The notes under the pieces were generated by a model. The model was not told where the DNA came from and did not search any database. It worked only from the letters and a program-made list of their open reading frames with translations. The position numbers and the translations under genes were made by a program. From Streptomyces sp. NBC_00525 (GTDB lineage: Bacteria; Actinomycetota; Actinomycetes; Streptomycetales; Streptomycetaceae), in assembly GCF_036346595.1 (NCBI RefSeq), contig NZ_CP107834.1:620001-684000 (forward strand): 64,000 bases of DNA, written 5' to 3'. The stretch's first letter is position 1. Each line of letters opens with the position of its first letter. Below are positions 34,493-42,907 of this stretch, in pieces.

Positions 34493-34506
34493 TTACTTGC
34501 GAGTAG
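34493..34506. promoter_or_regulatory. Palindrome at the thioesterase promoter
   Basis: TACT (34494-34497) and AGTA (34502-34505) flank TGCG in the 14-base TTACTTGCGAGTAG. It lies 11 bases upstream of the thioesterase start and resembles TetR-type operators seen near acyl-metabolism genes. No TetR gene is adjacent. Confidence 0.35.
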
Positions 34507-34622
34507 GATGCTTTGGCCATGCCTTCGCGGCCGGTCCCCGGCACCGGCCCCCGCGTCCTTCACCGTTCGCACACAGGGGCGGACGTGGCACGCCGCGCGG
34601 GGCCCCTCTATCGTTACTGGCC

Positions 34623-35720
34623 ATGTGGCCAGGACAGCAGCCGCCCGGGGGCGAGCAGAACCCGCAGGACCAGAACCAGAACCCGTACCAGCAGCCGGGG
34701 TACCAGCAGCCGAATCCCTATCAGCAGCCGGGATATCAGCAGCAGGGCCAGCCGGGGCAGCAGCCCGGTTACGGCTACCCGCAGCAGGGCGCGCCGGGGG
34801 GGCCGGGGGGCTACGGACAGCCCAACCCGTACCAGCAGCCGACGGTTCCGCAGTACGCGGTGCCCGGCCCGCCCGGCCCCGCGCAGCCGGGCAACGACAA
34901 GAAGAAGACCACGATCATCGCCATCGTCGCGGCGACCGCGGTCGTGGTGGCCGCCGGGGTCACCGGCTTCCTCGTGCTGAACAAGGACGACGACAAGGAC
35001 GGCAAGAACGTCGCGGGCGGCGGCAAGACGTCCGCGTCCGCCAAGCCGTCCGAGCCCGCCGCCTCCGCCTCGCCGGAGGAGAACCCGCGGGGCGGCGAGG
35101 ACGCCAAGCCGCAGATTCCGGGCTGGAAGGTCGTGACCAACCCCAAGTGGGGCACGCAGTTCGACGTACCGGGCGACTGGGAGGTGTCCTCGCCGGGCAC
35201 GCTGTCCTACTTCGAGGACGAGAAGAAGGACGACGGCTCGCCGCTCATCGGCTTCACCGGCCCGGCGGACCTCAAGCAGGAGTGGTGCACGGACGACGCC
35301 GACAAGGACGGCACCAAGGACAAGTACAGCCTGGCCGGGGCCGGCACCCGAGGCGCCCAGGGCGCGACGGACGCCGACGTGAACGCCCGGAACGAGGCCG
35401 GCACCTGGGCCTGGGCCGCGTTCGCGCAGCACATGCCCAAGAAGAGCATCAAGATCAGCAAGCCCAAGCAGTACACCACCAAGTCGGGTCTGACCGGCAG
35501 CCTGGTCACCGCCACCGCGCCCAACGTCAAGAAGCGCTCCAAGTGCACCACCGACGGCAAGACCTACGCCTTCACGTTCAAGAACAGCAAGGGCGAGTTC
35601 TCCTCCTGGGTGCTGTACGCCGCGGCGGGCGTCGACGACGAGCTGCCCAACGCGACCATCGAGAAGATCCTGAGCACGGTGCGCATCGTGCCGGCCACCG
35701 AGACCGGGGCCGAGTCCTGA
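34623..35720 (+). CDS. Membrane-anchored protein with Gln/Pro-rich cytoplasmic repeat region
   Basis: A 365-residue protein. The first 90 residues are Gln/Pro/Tyr/Gly-rich, with repeated NPYQQPGYQQ-like units. One membrane helix follows a KKK (about 97-120, TTIIAIVAATAVVVAAGVTG), then an Asp/Lys- and Ser/Pro-rich linker. The extracytoplasmic domain (about 165-365) contains GWKVVTNPKWGTQFDVPGDW. Two Cys residues in the outer domain may form a disulfide. This is a common Streptomyces architecture of unknown function. GC-rich repetitive codons encode the N-terminal part. Confidence 0.85.
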   Translation: MWPGQQPPGGEQNPQDQNQNPYQQPGYQQPNPYQQPGYQQQGQPGQQPGYGYPQQGAPGGPGGYGQPNPYQQPTVPQYAVPGPPGPAQPGNDKKKTTIIAIVAATAVVVAAGVTGFLVLNKDDDKDGKNVAGGGKTSASAKPSEPAASASPEENPRGGEDAKPQIPGWKVVTNPKWGTQFDVPGDWEVSSPGTLSYFEDEKKDDGSPLIGFTGPADLKQEWCTDDADKDGTKDKYSLAGAGTRGAQGATDADVNARNEAGTWAWAAFAQHMPKKSIKISKPKQYTTKSGLTGSLVTATAPNVKKRSKCTTDGKTYAFTFKNSKGEFSSWVLYAAAGVDDELPNATIEKILSTVRIVPATETGAES

Positions 35721-35774
35721 GCCCGGTCCGGCAACTCGGTTGCGTGGCGGGGGCGGGAACGCGATAGTCCCTGG

Positions 35775-37088
35775 GTGACCGACGCAGCCGCCCCCGCTCC
35801 CCGCTCCACCCGGCCCGTTCCGGCGAGCCGCAACTACCGGCTGCTGACCGCCGCCTCGATCATCACCGGCCTGGGTACCCACGGCGCGCTGATCGCGGCG
35901 GCGTTCGCGGTTCTCCAGGCGGGCGGCAGCGGCGGTGACGTCGGTCTCGTCGCCGCCGCCCGGACCGTGCCGCTGGTCCTCTTCCTGCTGATCGGCGGGG
36001 CGATAGCGGACCGGATACCCCGGCACCGGGTGATGGTCGCGGCCAACGCCCTCAACTGCGTCTCGCAGGGCCTGTTCGCCCTGCTGGTCCTGGCGGGCGA
36101 CCCGCGGCTGTGGCAGATGATGGTGCTCACCGCGCTGTGCGGCACCGGTCAGGCCTTCTTCAGCCCCGCCGCCGAGGGCATGCTGATGTCCAGCGTCAGC
36201 GGCGAGCAGGCGAGTCGCGCCTTCGCCCTCTTCCGGATGTCCACCCAGGGCGCCGCGATCGGCGGCGCGGCCCTGGGCGGCGCGATGATCGCGGCCATGG
36301 ACCCCGGCTGGGTGCTCGCCGTGGACGCCGCCGCCTTCGCCGTCGCCGGTGCCCTGCGCGCCTTCCTCGACGTCAGCCACGTCCCGGAGCGGGCCCCCGG
36401 CGGCGGGCTGCTCGCGGACCTGCGGGACGGCTGGAAGGAGTTCACCGGCCGCCCCTGGCTGTGGGCCATCGTCGCGCAGTTCTCCGTCGTCGTGGCCGCG
36501 GTCGGCGCCGCCGAGGCCGTCTACGGGCCGCTGGTCGCCCGCGACTCGCTGGGCGGCGCCCGGCCCTGGGGCTTCGCGCTCGCCGCGTTCGGCCTGGGCA
36601 ACCTGGCCGGGGCGCTGCTGATGATGCGGTGGAAGCCGCGCCGGCTGCTGCTGGCCGGCACGCTCTGCGTCTTCCCGCTGGCCCTGCCGTCGGCCGGGCT
36701 GGCCGTGCCGCTCTCGGCGACCTGGCTGTGCGTGGTGATGTTCGTCAGCGGTACGGCGATCGAGGTGTTCGGCGTCTCCTGGATGACGGCCATGCACCAG
36801 GAGATCCCCGAGGAGAAGCTGTCGCGCGTCTCGGCCTACGACTGGTTCGGCTCGGTCGCCATGGTGCCGGTCGCCACCGCCCTGGCCGGCCCCGTCGAGT
36901 CCCTGGTCGGGCGCGGCACGGCGCTGTGGGGCTGCTCCGCGCTGATCGTGCTCGTCACCGCGGCGGTGCTGTTCGTGCCGGACGTACGCAATCTGACCCG
37001 CCGGACCGCGTCCGTCGAGGTGGCCGCCGCCCCGCCCGCGCCGCCCGCGTCAGCCGATCCGGAAGGCGCCCTCGGGCGGCTCGGGTGA
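35775..37088 (+). CDS. MFS transporter
   Basis: A 437-residue permease with about 12 hydrophobic helices. The loop 2-3 signature region reads GGAIADRIPRHRVMVAAN. It resembles the enterobactin-exporter-like MFS_3 branch, which suggests efflux. GTG 35775 is the only good start. The last 39 bases overlap the end of a convergent methyltransferase-fold gene. Its substrate is unknown. Confidence 0.91.
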   Translation: MTDAAAPAPRSTRPVPASRNYRLLTAASIITGLGTHGALIAAAFAVLQAGGSGGDVGLVAAARTVPLVLFLLIGGAIADRIPRHRVMVAANALNCVSQGLFALLVLAGDPRLWQMMVLTALCGTGQAFFSPAAEGMLMSSVSGEQASRAFALFRMSTQGAAIGGAALGGAMIAAMDPGWVLAVDAAAFAVAGALRAFLDVSHVPERAPGGGLLADLRDGWKEFTGRPWLWAIVAQFSVVVAAVGAAEAVYGPLVARDSLGGARPWGFALAAFGLGNLAGALLMMRWKPRRLLLAGTLCVFPLALPSAGLAVPLSATWLCVVMFVSGTAIEVFGVSWMTAMHQEIPEEKLSRVSAYDWFGSVAMVPVATALAGPVESLVGRGTALWGCSALIVLVTAAVLFVPDVRNLTRRTASVEVAAAPPAPPASADPEGALGRLG

Positions 37089-37895
37089 GGCCACCGCGTC
37101 CTCGTCGCCCACCGGCCGGGCCCCCTTCATGAACGCGGCCAGCGCCGCGCCGTGCTCGACCCGCGCCGCGAAGGCGTCGGCCGCGCACCGCCGGGCGAGG
37201 GCCGCCGTGTCCAGCGGGGCTCGGGAGGCGACGAGGACGACGTTGCCGAAGCGCCGGCCGCGCAGCACACCCGGCTCCGCGATCAGCGCCAGCTCGTCGA
37301 AGACGGCCGCGAAGGTCGCCAGCTGCGAGCGCAGGAAGCCGAAGGGCGGTCCGTCCGCCAGGTTGGCGGCGTAGACGCCGTCCGGGCGCAGCGCGCGGGA
37401 CGCCGCGCGGGCGTAGGGCACGGAGGTGAGGTGGGCGGGCACCCGTGAGCCGCCGAAGACGTCCGCGACGAGCAGGTCGAGGGAGCCTGGGGCGGTCTCC
37501 TCCAGCCGGGCGCGGGCGTCCGCCGCGTGCACGGTGACCCCGCTGTCGGCGGGCAGCGGCAGGTGTGCGGCGACCAGTTCGAGCAGGGCCCGGTCGGCGT
37601 CCGCCACGTCCTGCCGGGAGCCGGGGCGGGTGGCCGCGACGTAGCGGGGCAGGGTGAGCCCGCCGCCGCCCAGGTGCAGGACGTCCAGCGGTTCGCCCGG
37701 TACCGCCGCGCAGTCCACGACATGGCCGAGCCGCCGGGCGTACTCGAACTCCAGATGCTCCGGCGCGTCCAGATCGACGTACGACTGGGGTGCGCCGTCG
37801 ACCGTGAGCAGCCAGGCCCGTTCGCGGTCCACGTCGGGGAGCAGCCGGGCGGTGCCGTGGTCGACGGCGCGGATGACGGGGATGGGCTCGTTCAC
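37050..37895 (-). CDS. Spermidine synthase-like protein
   Basis: A 281-residue Rossmann-fold protein resembling spermidine synthases: a short N-terminal beta region, YVDLDAPEHLEFEYARRLGHV, then the nucleotide-binding LHLGGGGLTLPRY. The usual GGGDG is GGGG, and the catalytic DxxD-type segment reads VADVFGG, so polyamine synthesis is doubtful. Similar proteins occur fused to or beside MFS transporters, as here where it overlaps one by 39 bases. Substrate unknown. Confidence 0.82.
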   Translation of the reverse strand: MNEPIPVIRAVDHGTARLLPDVDRERAWLLTVDGAPQSYVDLDAPEHLEFEYARRLGHVVDCAAVPGEPLDVLHLGGGGLTLPRYVAATRPGSRQDVADADRALLELVAAHLPLPADSGVTVHAADARARLEETAPGSLDLLVADVFGGSRVPAHLTSVPYARAASRALRPDGVYAANLADGPPFGFLRSQLATFAAVFDELALIAEPGVLRGRRFGNVVLVASRAPLDTAALARRCAADAFAARVEHGAALAAFMKGARPVGDEDAVASPEPPEGAFRIG

Positions 37896-37910
37896 TCCCC
37901 CATTGTGCGG

Positions 37911-37947
37911 GGCCCGCCTCCTCCGGGATGTCCGGGGGAGGCGGGCC
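37911..37947 (-). terminator. Hairpin terminator of tuf3
   Basis: GGCCCGCCTCC (37911-37921) pairs with GGAGGCGGGCC (37937-37947). It lies 19 bases beyond the tuf3 stop on the minus strand and before the start of the spermidine-synthase-like gene. Confidence 0.75.
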
Positions 37948-37965
37948 GTGGTCCGCGGCGGCTGC

Positions 37966-39135
37966 TCAGAGCAGCTCCGAGACGGTGCCCGCGCCGACCG
38001 TGCGGCCGCCCTCGCGGATCGCGAAGCCGAGGCCGGGCTCCAGCGGGATGTCCCGGCCCAGTTCGACGGTCAGGGTGACCGTCTCACCGGGTCGGGCGAT
38101 GCCCGCCTCGCCGAGGTCCACGTCGCCGACCACGTCGGCGGTGCGGATGTAGAACTGCGGCCGGTATCCGGTGGCGACCGGGGTGGTGCGGCCGCCCTCG
38201 CGCCCCGACAGGACGTACACCCGCGCGGTGAAGCGCCGGCTCGGGGTGACGCTGCCCGGCGCCGCGACGACATGGCCGCGGCGCACCCGGTCGCGCTCGA
38301 TGCCGCGAAGCAGCAGCGCGACGTTGTCGCCGGCCTCGGCGGACTCCATCGGCTTGCCGAAGGTCTCCAGGCCGGTCACGACGGTCTCGGTGTCGGCGCC
38401 GAGCACGGCGACCCGGTCGCCGACCCGGACGGTGCCGCGCTCCACGGCGCCGGTGACGACGGTGCCCCGGCCGGTGATGGTCAGGACGTTCTCCACCGGT
38501 AGCAGGAACGGCGCGTCGGTGTAGCGGACCGGCGTCGGCACATAGGTGTCCACGGCGTCGAGCAGCGCCTCCACGGCCCCTGTCCAGCGCGGGTCGCCCT
38601 CCAGCGCCCGCAGGCCGGAGACGCGTACGACGGGCGCCGCGTCGCCTCCGTAGCCGTGCGCGGTGAGCAGTTCGCGCACCTCCAGCTCGACGAGGTCGGT
38701 GAGTTCGGGGTCGCCGGCGTCCGCCTTGTTGAGCGCGACGACGATGTGGTCGACGCCCACCTGACGGGCGAGCAGCACGTGCTCGGCGGTCTGCGGCATG
38801 ATCCCGTCGAGCGCGGAGACGACGAGGATCGCGCCGTCGAGCTGGGCGGCCCCGGTGACCATGTTCTTGATGTAGTCGGCGTGGCCGGGCATGTCGATGT
38901 GGGCGTAGTGCCGGGTGTCGGTCTCGTACTCGACGTGCGAGATGTTGATGGTGATGCCGCGCCGGGCCTCCTCGGGGGCCCGGTCGATGCGGTCGAAGGG
39001 CACGAAGGAGCCGGTGCCGCGGTCGCTGAGCACCTTGGTGATGGCGGCGGTCAGGGTCGTCTTGCCGTGGTCGACGTGGCCCATGGTGCCGATGTTGAGG
39101 TGGGGCTTGGTCCGCACGTATGCCGTCTTGGGCAT
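37966..39135 (-). CDS. tuf3: Divergent elongation factor Tu (EF-Tu3)
   Basis: A 389-residue EF-Tu with all three domains. The G motifs are GHVDHGKT (19-26), RGITI, DMPGH (81-85, catalytic His85) and NKAD (136-139, usually NKCD), and the G5 box reads SGL rather than SAL. Many positions differ from canonical actinobacterial EF-Tu. The gene stands alone, without rpsG/fusA, as the Streptomyces tuf3 paralogue does. S. coelicolor tuf3 is reported as inessential and under positive stringent control. AAGGA at 39146-39150 supports the ATG. Confidence 0.93.
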   Translation of the reverse strand: MPKTAYVRTKPHLNIGTMGHVDHGKTTLTAAITKVLSDRGTGSFVPFDRIDRAPEEARRGITINISHVEYETDTRHYAHIDMPGHADYIKNMVTGAAQLDGAILVVSALDGIMPQTAEHVLLARQVGVDHIVVALNKADAGDPELTDLVELEVRELLTAHGYGGDAAPVVRVSGLRALEGDPRWTGAVEALLDAVDTYVPTPVRYTDAPFLLPVENVLTITGRGTVVTGAVERGTVRVGDRVAVLGADTETVVTGLETFGKPMESAEAGDNVALLLRGIERDRVRRGHVVAAPGSVTPSRRFTARVYVLSGREGGRTTPVATGYRPQFYIRTADVVGDVDLGEAGIARPGETVTLTVELGRDIPLEPGLGFAIREGGRTVGAGTVSELL

Positions 39136-39184
39136 GGTGGATTCCTTGGGATGCGAAGCTGAGGTGGGACCCCGTGGTCCGGCC

Positions 39185-39231
39185 GACCCTCCCCTCGCGG
39201 GGTCCGCCGGACAGACAGTCGGGGGAGGGTC
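39185..39231 (-). promoter_or_regulatory. Long inverted repeat in the tuf3 leader
   Basis: GACCCTCCCC (39185-39194) and GGGGAGGGTC (39222-39231) are perfect ten-base arms separated by 27 bases that can fold further. On the minus strand the hairpin starts at the stop codon of a 40-codon ORF and ends about 50 bases before the tuf3 ATG. It could be a terminator/attenuator or a 5'-UTR structure. Confidence 0.55.
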
Positions 39232-39352
39232 AGCTTCGGGCGCCGCCGAGGGGCGCCGCGGCAGCGGCGACCGCTGCTTCGAGGGCGTTCACGGCAGCCT
39301 TCGGCGCGTCCGCGACTGCGGACTGCGCTGCGGGCAAGGCGTACCGGAACAT
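39230..39352 (-). CDS. Possible alanine-rich 40-residue leader peptide upstream of tuf3
   Basis: This short frame runs from [20 protein letters not shown] to GGARS; 17 of 40 residues are Ala, including a run of five near the end. It ends on the inverted repeat that precedes tuf3. There is no strong Shine-Dalgarno (only GGGGC against the ATG), and its third positions are less G/C-rich than the neighbours. It may be a real small protein, an attenuator leader peptide or chance. A longer in-frame upstream extension to 39478 looks non-coding. Confidence 0.35.
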   Translation of the reverse strand: MFRYALPAAQSAVADAPKAAVNALEAAVAAAAAPLGGARS

Positions 39353-39500
39353 GCCCCGATCATCGCGGACGGCCGGCCGCCGCGTCGAACGAATTACGGC
39401 GGGCGGTACGGGGATTGGGCGCGGGCCGCCCGGCGGGTCCCGGTGGATCGGGCGGGGCGCGTTGCGGCGATCACCCACGTTTGTCGGTTACTCTCCCCGA

Positions 39501-40211
39501 ATGCTCGACGCCGTCCCCGCCACCCGGCCCTCCCCCGGCCTCGCCGTGCGCTGCACGCGGGTGCTGCTCTCGCCGTGGTCCCGGTTCTCGCTGCTGGTCG
39601 CCGTACTGGTGGCCGCGGCGACGGCGATGCTGCTGCTGGAGCCGCAGCGGCTGGTGACGTCCGGCCGGATCGGGGAGCTGAGCGGCGGTGCCACCGCGGT
39701 GGTGCTGTTCGGTCTCGCGTACGGGGTCTGCACGGTGGCGTTCGTGCCGCGTCCGCTGCTGAACCTCGCGGCGGGTGCGCTGTTCGGCGCGCAGGCGGGT
39801 CTCGCGGCGGCCCTCGGCGGTACGGTGCTGGGCGCGGGGATCTCGTTCCTGCTGGGCCGGGTCCTGGGCCAGGACGCGTTGCGCACGCTGGTGCGGGGGC
39901 GCTGGCTGCGGGCGGCGGACGGGCAGCTGAGCCGGCACGGCTTCCGCTCGATGCTGGCGCTGCGGCTGTTCCCCGGTGTGCCGTTCGCCGCCGCCAACTA
40001 CTGCGCGGCCGTCTCCCGCATGAGCTATCCGGCGTTCCTGGTGGCGACCGGCCTGGGGTCGATCCCGAACACGGCCGCGTACGTCGTGGCGGGCAGTGAG
40101 GCGTCGTCGCCGACCTCGCCGGCGTTCCTCGCGGCGATGGGGTTCATCGTGCTGACGGGGGCCGGTGCGATGGTGGTCGCCTGGCGGCGCCGCCACCGGC
40201 TGGGCGGCTGA
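39501..40211 (+). CDS. TVP38/TMEM64-family membrane protein
   Basis: A 236-residue protein of the DedA-related VTT domain family with about six hydrophobic segments. Conserved stretches are VPRPLLNLAAGALFGAQAG, GRVLGQDALRTLVRG and LRLFPGVPFAAANYCAAVSR. VTT proteins are thought to act as lipid scramblases or flippases. It sits just upstream of uppP in the same orientation, with 194 bases between, hinting at a shared role in lipid-carrier traffic. Confidence 0.9.
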   Translation: MLDAVPATRPSPGLAVRCTRVLLSPWSRFSLLVAVLVAAATAMLLLEPQRLVTSGRIGELSGGATAVVLFGLAYGVCTVAFVPRPLLNLAAGALFGAQAGLAAALGGTVLGAGISFLLGRVLGQDALRTLVRGRWLRAADGQLSRHGFRSMLALRLFPGVPFAAANYCAAVSRMSYPAFLVATGLGSIPNTAAYVVAGSEASSPTSPAFLAAMGFIVLTGAGAMVVAWRRRHRLGG

Positions 40212-40405
40212 GCGGCTGTCGGGTGACGGGCCGGGGCGCGCGGGGGTTGTCGCCGGCTGTTCATCCGGGGGCGATACGCTGCCCGCGACCGACTGACGGA
40301 ACCGGGCCCGGCACGGCCCTGTCCGCGTACGACCCCAATCCGCATGCCGCCGGGCGCCCGACGCCGCCGGCCGCTGCATGAGTACTCCGGGATGGCCCAA
40401 GCCCC

Positions 40406-41278
40406 ATGAGCTGGTTCGAATCGTTCGTCCTCGGCCTCGTCCAGGGACTGACCGAGTTCCTGCCGATCTCCTCCAGCGCGCATCTGCGGCTGACCGCCGC
40501 GTTCGCCGACTGGCAAGACCCGGGCGCGGCCTTCACCGCGATCACCCAGATCGGCACGGAGGCCGCGGTCCTCATCTACTTCCGCAAGGACATCGCCCGG
40601 ATCGTCTCGGCGTGGTTCAGGTCGCTGACGGACCGTTCGATGCGTGGTGACCACGATGCCAAGATGGGCTGGCTGGTCATCGTGGGCTCGATTCCGATCG
40701 GTGTGCTCGGGCTGACCTTCCAGGACCAGATCGAGGGCCCGTTCCGCGATCTGCGGCTGATCGCCACCACGCTGATCGGGATGGGCATCGTCCTGGGTGT
40801 CGCGGACCGGCTGGCCGCGCGCGACGAGAAGGGCGGCAGGCACCGGGCCGGCAAGGAACGCAAGACCCTGCGCGAACTGGGTGTCAAGGACGGCCTGATC
40901 TACGGCTTCTGCCAGGCGATGGCCCTGGTTCCGGGCGTCTCGCGGTCCGGCGCCACGATCAGCGGCGGTCTGCTGATGGGCTACACCCGCGAGGCGGCGG
41001 CACGCTACTCGTTCCTGCTGGCGGTCCCCGCGGTGCTCGCCTCGGGCGTCTTCGAGCTGAAGGACGCGGGCGAGGGGCATGTCGCCTGGGGACCGACGAT
41101 CTTCGCGACGTTCATCGCCTTCGGCGTCGGCTACGCGGTCATCGCATGGTTTATGCGTTTTATTACCACCAAGTCCTTCATGCCGTTCGTGATCTACCGG
41201 ATCATCCTCGGCGTGGTGATCTTCGCGTTGGTGGGCACCGACACGCTCAGTCCGCACGCGGGCGAGTCGGGCGGCTGA
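40406..41278 (+). CDS. uppP: Undecaprenyl-diphosphate phosphatase
   Basis: A 290-residue polytopic membrane phosphatase of the BacA/UppP family. It recycles the undecaprenyl carrier of peptidoglycan synthesis and can give bacitracin resistance. Catalytic motifs are EFLPISSSAHL (Glu17, His26) and VPGVSRSGATIS with its arginine. At 41144-41164 the otherwise GC-rich gene uses a run of rare codons (GCA TGG TTT ATG CGT TTT ATT). Confidence 0.95.
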   Translation: MSWFESFVLGLVQGLTEFLPISSSAHLRLTAAFADWQDPGAAFTAITQIGTEAAVLIYFRKDIARIVSAWFRSLTDRSMRGDHDAKMGWLVIVGSIPIGVLGLTFQDQIEGPFRDLRLIATTLIGMGIVLGVADRLAARDEKGGRHRAGKERKTLRELGVKDGLIYGFCQAMALVPGVSRSGATISGGLLMGYTREAAARYSFLLAVPAVLASGVFELKDAGEGHVAWGPTIFATFIAFGVGYAVIAWFMRFITTKSFMPFVIYRIILGVVIFALVGTDTLSPHAGESGG

Positions 41279-41286
41279 CCCCTGCG

Positions 41287-41320
41287 GCCCGCCGCCCCGG
41301 TCACGGCCGGGACGGCGGGC
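41287..41320 (+). terminator. Hairpin terminator of uppP
   Basis: A stem of about 16 bp with two mismatches forms between 41287-41302 and 41305-41320 (outer GCCCGCCG/CGGCGGGC). It starts nine bases after the uppP stop. A convergent gene ends at 41373, so it may act in both directions. Confidence 0.65.
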
Positions 41321-41372
41321 TCGGGCGTCGGCGGGAACGCGGACACGGGGGCATGCCGGTACGGGACGGGGT

Positions 41373-41750
41373 TCAGATCTCCGTGTCGCCGGGGCCCTCG
41401 GCGCCGAACTGCTCGGCGCGCAGGGCGAGGTCCTGGAGCACGTCCGCCGACGTCACGTCGGTCTGCCCGGAGTCGTGCACCTGGGCCAGCATGGCGAACG
41501 CCAGGGTGAACGCCCCGACGAGCTGTTCCACCGCACCGCCGACCTCGCGACCGACAACCACCACCACGTCCTCGACGGTGGCGTCCTCCGGGATCGAGAT
41601 CCTCGGCATCGTCTCGTTGAGAAGGGCGGTGACCACGGTCGAATCGGTGTCGGCGTCGTCGCGGTCGGGATTCTCCTCCAGCAGCCGGCGCATCTCGCCC
41701 GCCTCGGTCAGGATGCCGACCACGCGCTTCACGACTTCGCTCTGCTCCAT
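41373..41750 (-). CDS. Hypothetical acidic protein
   Basis: A 125-residue, strongly acidic protein starting MEQSEVVKRVVGILTEAGEM, with mostly helical character and a hydrophobic stretch VEQLVGAFTLAFAMLAQVHD around residues 75-95. No signal peptide or known domain is evident. It is divergent from the universal stress protein gene across about 150 bases. I do not recognise the family. Confidence 0.75.
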   Translation of the reverse strand: MEQSEVVKRVVGILTEAGEMRRLLEENPDRDDADTDSTVVTALLNETMPRISIPEDATVEDVVVVVGREVGGAVEQLVGAFTLAFAMLAQVHDSGQTDVTSADVLQDLALRAEQFGAEGPGDTEI

Positions 41751-41900
41751 TCCGCGAGCATAGGCGCCGAAGGCCCCGCCCACCGGCACAACGGCGTACC
41801 GGAGCACACCGTGCCCCGGCCCGGACGGCCGCCCCCGCCTCGGCACCCCGGTACGCGGGGCCGTAGCGTACGGAGCAGGTCGAATCGGCGAGAGGAACCC

Positions 41901-42767
41901 ATGAGCGGCACCGAGCTTCCCGTGATCGCGGCGGTCGACGGCTCCACGCACAGTCTGGAGGCCCTGGACTGGGCGGCCCGCGAGGCCGTCGCACGCGCCC
42001 TGCCCCTGCTGATCGTGCATGTGCGACAGCTCGACCGGCGCGCCGACCAGGCCGCGCAGGAGCGGGAGGCGGGTGAACTGCTGGCCTCCGCGGTGCGCCG
42101 GGCGGACCGGATCGCGCCGGGGCTGCGGCCCACCACGCTGGCCCCGCTCGACTTCCCCGCCGCCGCGCTGGTCTCGCTGAGCCGGGACGCCTCGCTGGTG
42201 GTGCTCGGTTCGCGGGGGCTCGGCGGGTTCCGGTCCCTGATGCTCGGGTCCAACAGCCTGGCGACGGCGTCGATGGCGAAGTGCCCGGTGGTGATCGTGC
42301 ACGGCGGCCGGGACGGCGAGGAGCCCGGCGGCGGCCCGGACGAGGTCTTCCCGGACATCGTCGCGGGGGTGGCCGCCGACGAGAGCAGCGAAGGGGTGCT
42401 GGACTTCGCGTTCGAGACGGCGGCGGCGCATCCCGGCGCCCGGCTGCGGATCGTGCACGGCTGGACGATGTTCTCCTCGATGCTGTCCGGCGGGCCCGTG
42501 TTCGACCGGAACGCGGCGGCGGACGCGGCCGAACGCTCGCTGGCGGAGCTGACCGCCGGCCGGCGGGCCGCGTACCCGCAGGTCGAGGTCATGAAGGAGC
42601 CGGTCAACGGCTCCGCGACCCGCACCCTGGTCACCGCGTCCGCCACCGCCTCGCTGACGGTGGTCGGGCGGCGGCGGGGCGGCGAGTCGCTCGGGCTCGG
42701 GCTGTCGCCGGTCGCGCACACGACGCTGACGCACGCGATGGGTCCGGTGGCCGTCGTCCCCTGCTGA
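41901..42767 (+). CDS. Tandem universal stress protein
   Basis: A 288-residue protein made of two USP domains. The first (about 1-140) has the ATP-binding G-2x-G-9x-G-S motif in GSRGLGGFRSLMLGSNS. The second (about 150-288) has a degenerate motif (GRRRGGESLGLGLSPVAHT), so only the first may bind nucleotide. Such proteins act in stress survival or dormancy. AGAGGAA at 41891-41897 supports the ATG. Confidence 0.92.
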   Translation: MSGTELPVIAAVDGSTHSLEALDWAAREAVARALPLLIVHVRQLDRRADQAAQEREAGELLASAVRRADRIAPGLRPTTLAPLDFPAAALVSLSRDASLVVLGSRGLGGFRSLMLGSNSLATASMAKCPVVIVHGGRDGEEPGGGPDEVFPDIVAGVAADESSEGVLDFAFETAAAHPGARLRIVHGWTMFSSMLSGGPVFDRNAAADAAERSLAELTAGRRAAYPQVEVMKEPVNGSATRTLVTASATASLTVVGRRRGGESLGLGLSPVAHTTLTHAMGPVAVVPC

Positions 42768-42817
42768 CAGCCGGCCCGTGTCCGCTGCCCCACACTGGGC
42801 ACAGGAGCGGGACCGGA

Positions 42818-42897
42818 CGGCGGACGGGCCTGCCGGCGGACGGACTGGTCGGCGGACGGACTGGTCGGCGGGCGGGCTTGTCGGCGGGCGGAACGAG
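42818..42897. repeat. 16-bp tandem repeat upstream of lnt
   Basis: Five consecutive 16-base units begin at 42818, 42834, 42850, 42866 and 42882. Units 2 and 3 are identical (CGGCGGACGGACTGGT), 1 and 4 are close, and the last decays into the ribosome-binding site of lnt. The array fills most of the gap between the stress protein gene and lnt. Confidence 0.85.
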
Positions 42898-42907
42898 GAG
42901 GCGCGGC

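Noticed and set aside
37966..39135. Housekeeping tuf1 of the str operon
   Set aside because: No rpsL, rpsG or fusA is adjacent, and the sequence has several substitutions at conserved EF-Tu positions.
40212..40405. Possible tRNA or small RNA before uppP
   Set aside because: I could not fold a cloverleaf and saw no terminator; the region appears to be an ordinary promoter gap.
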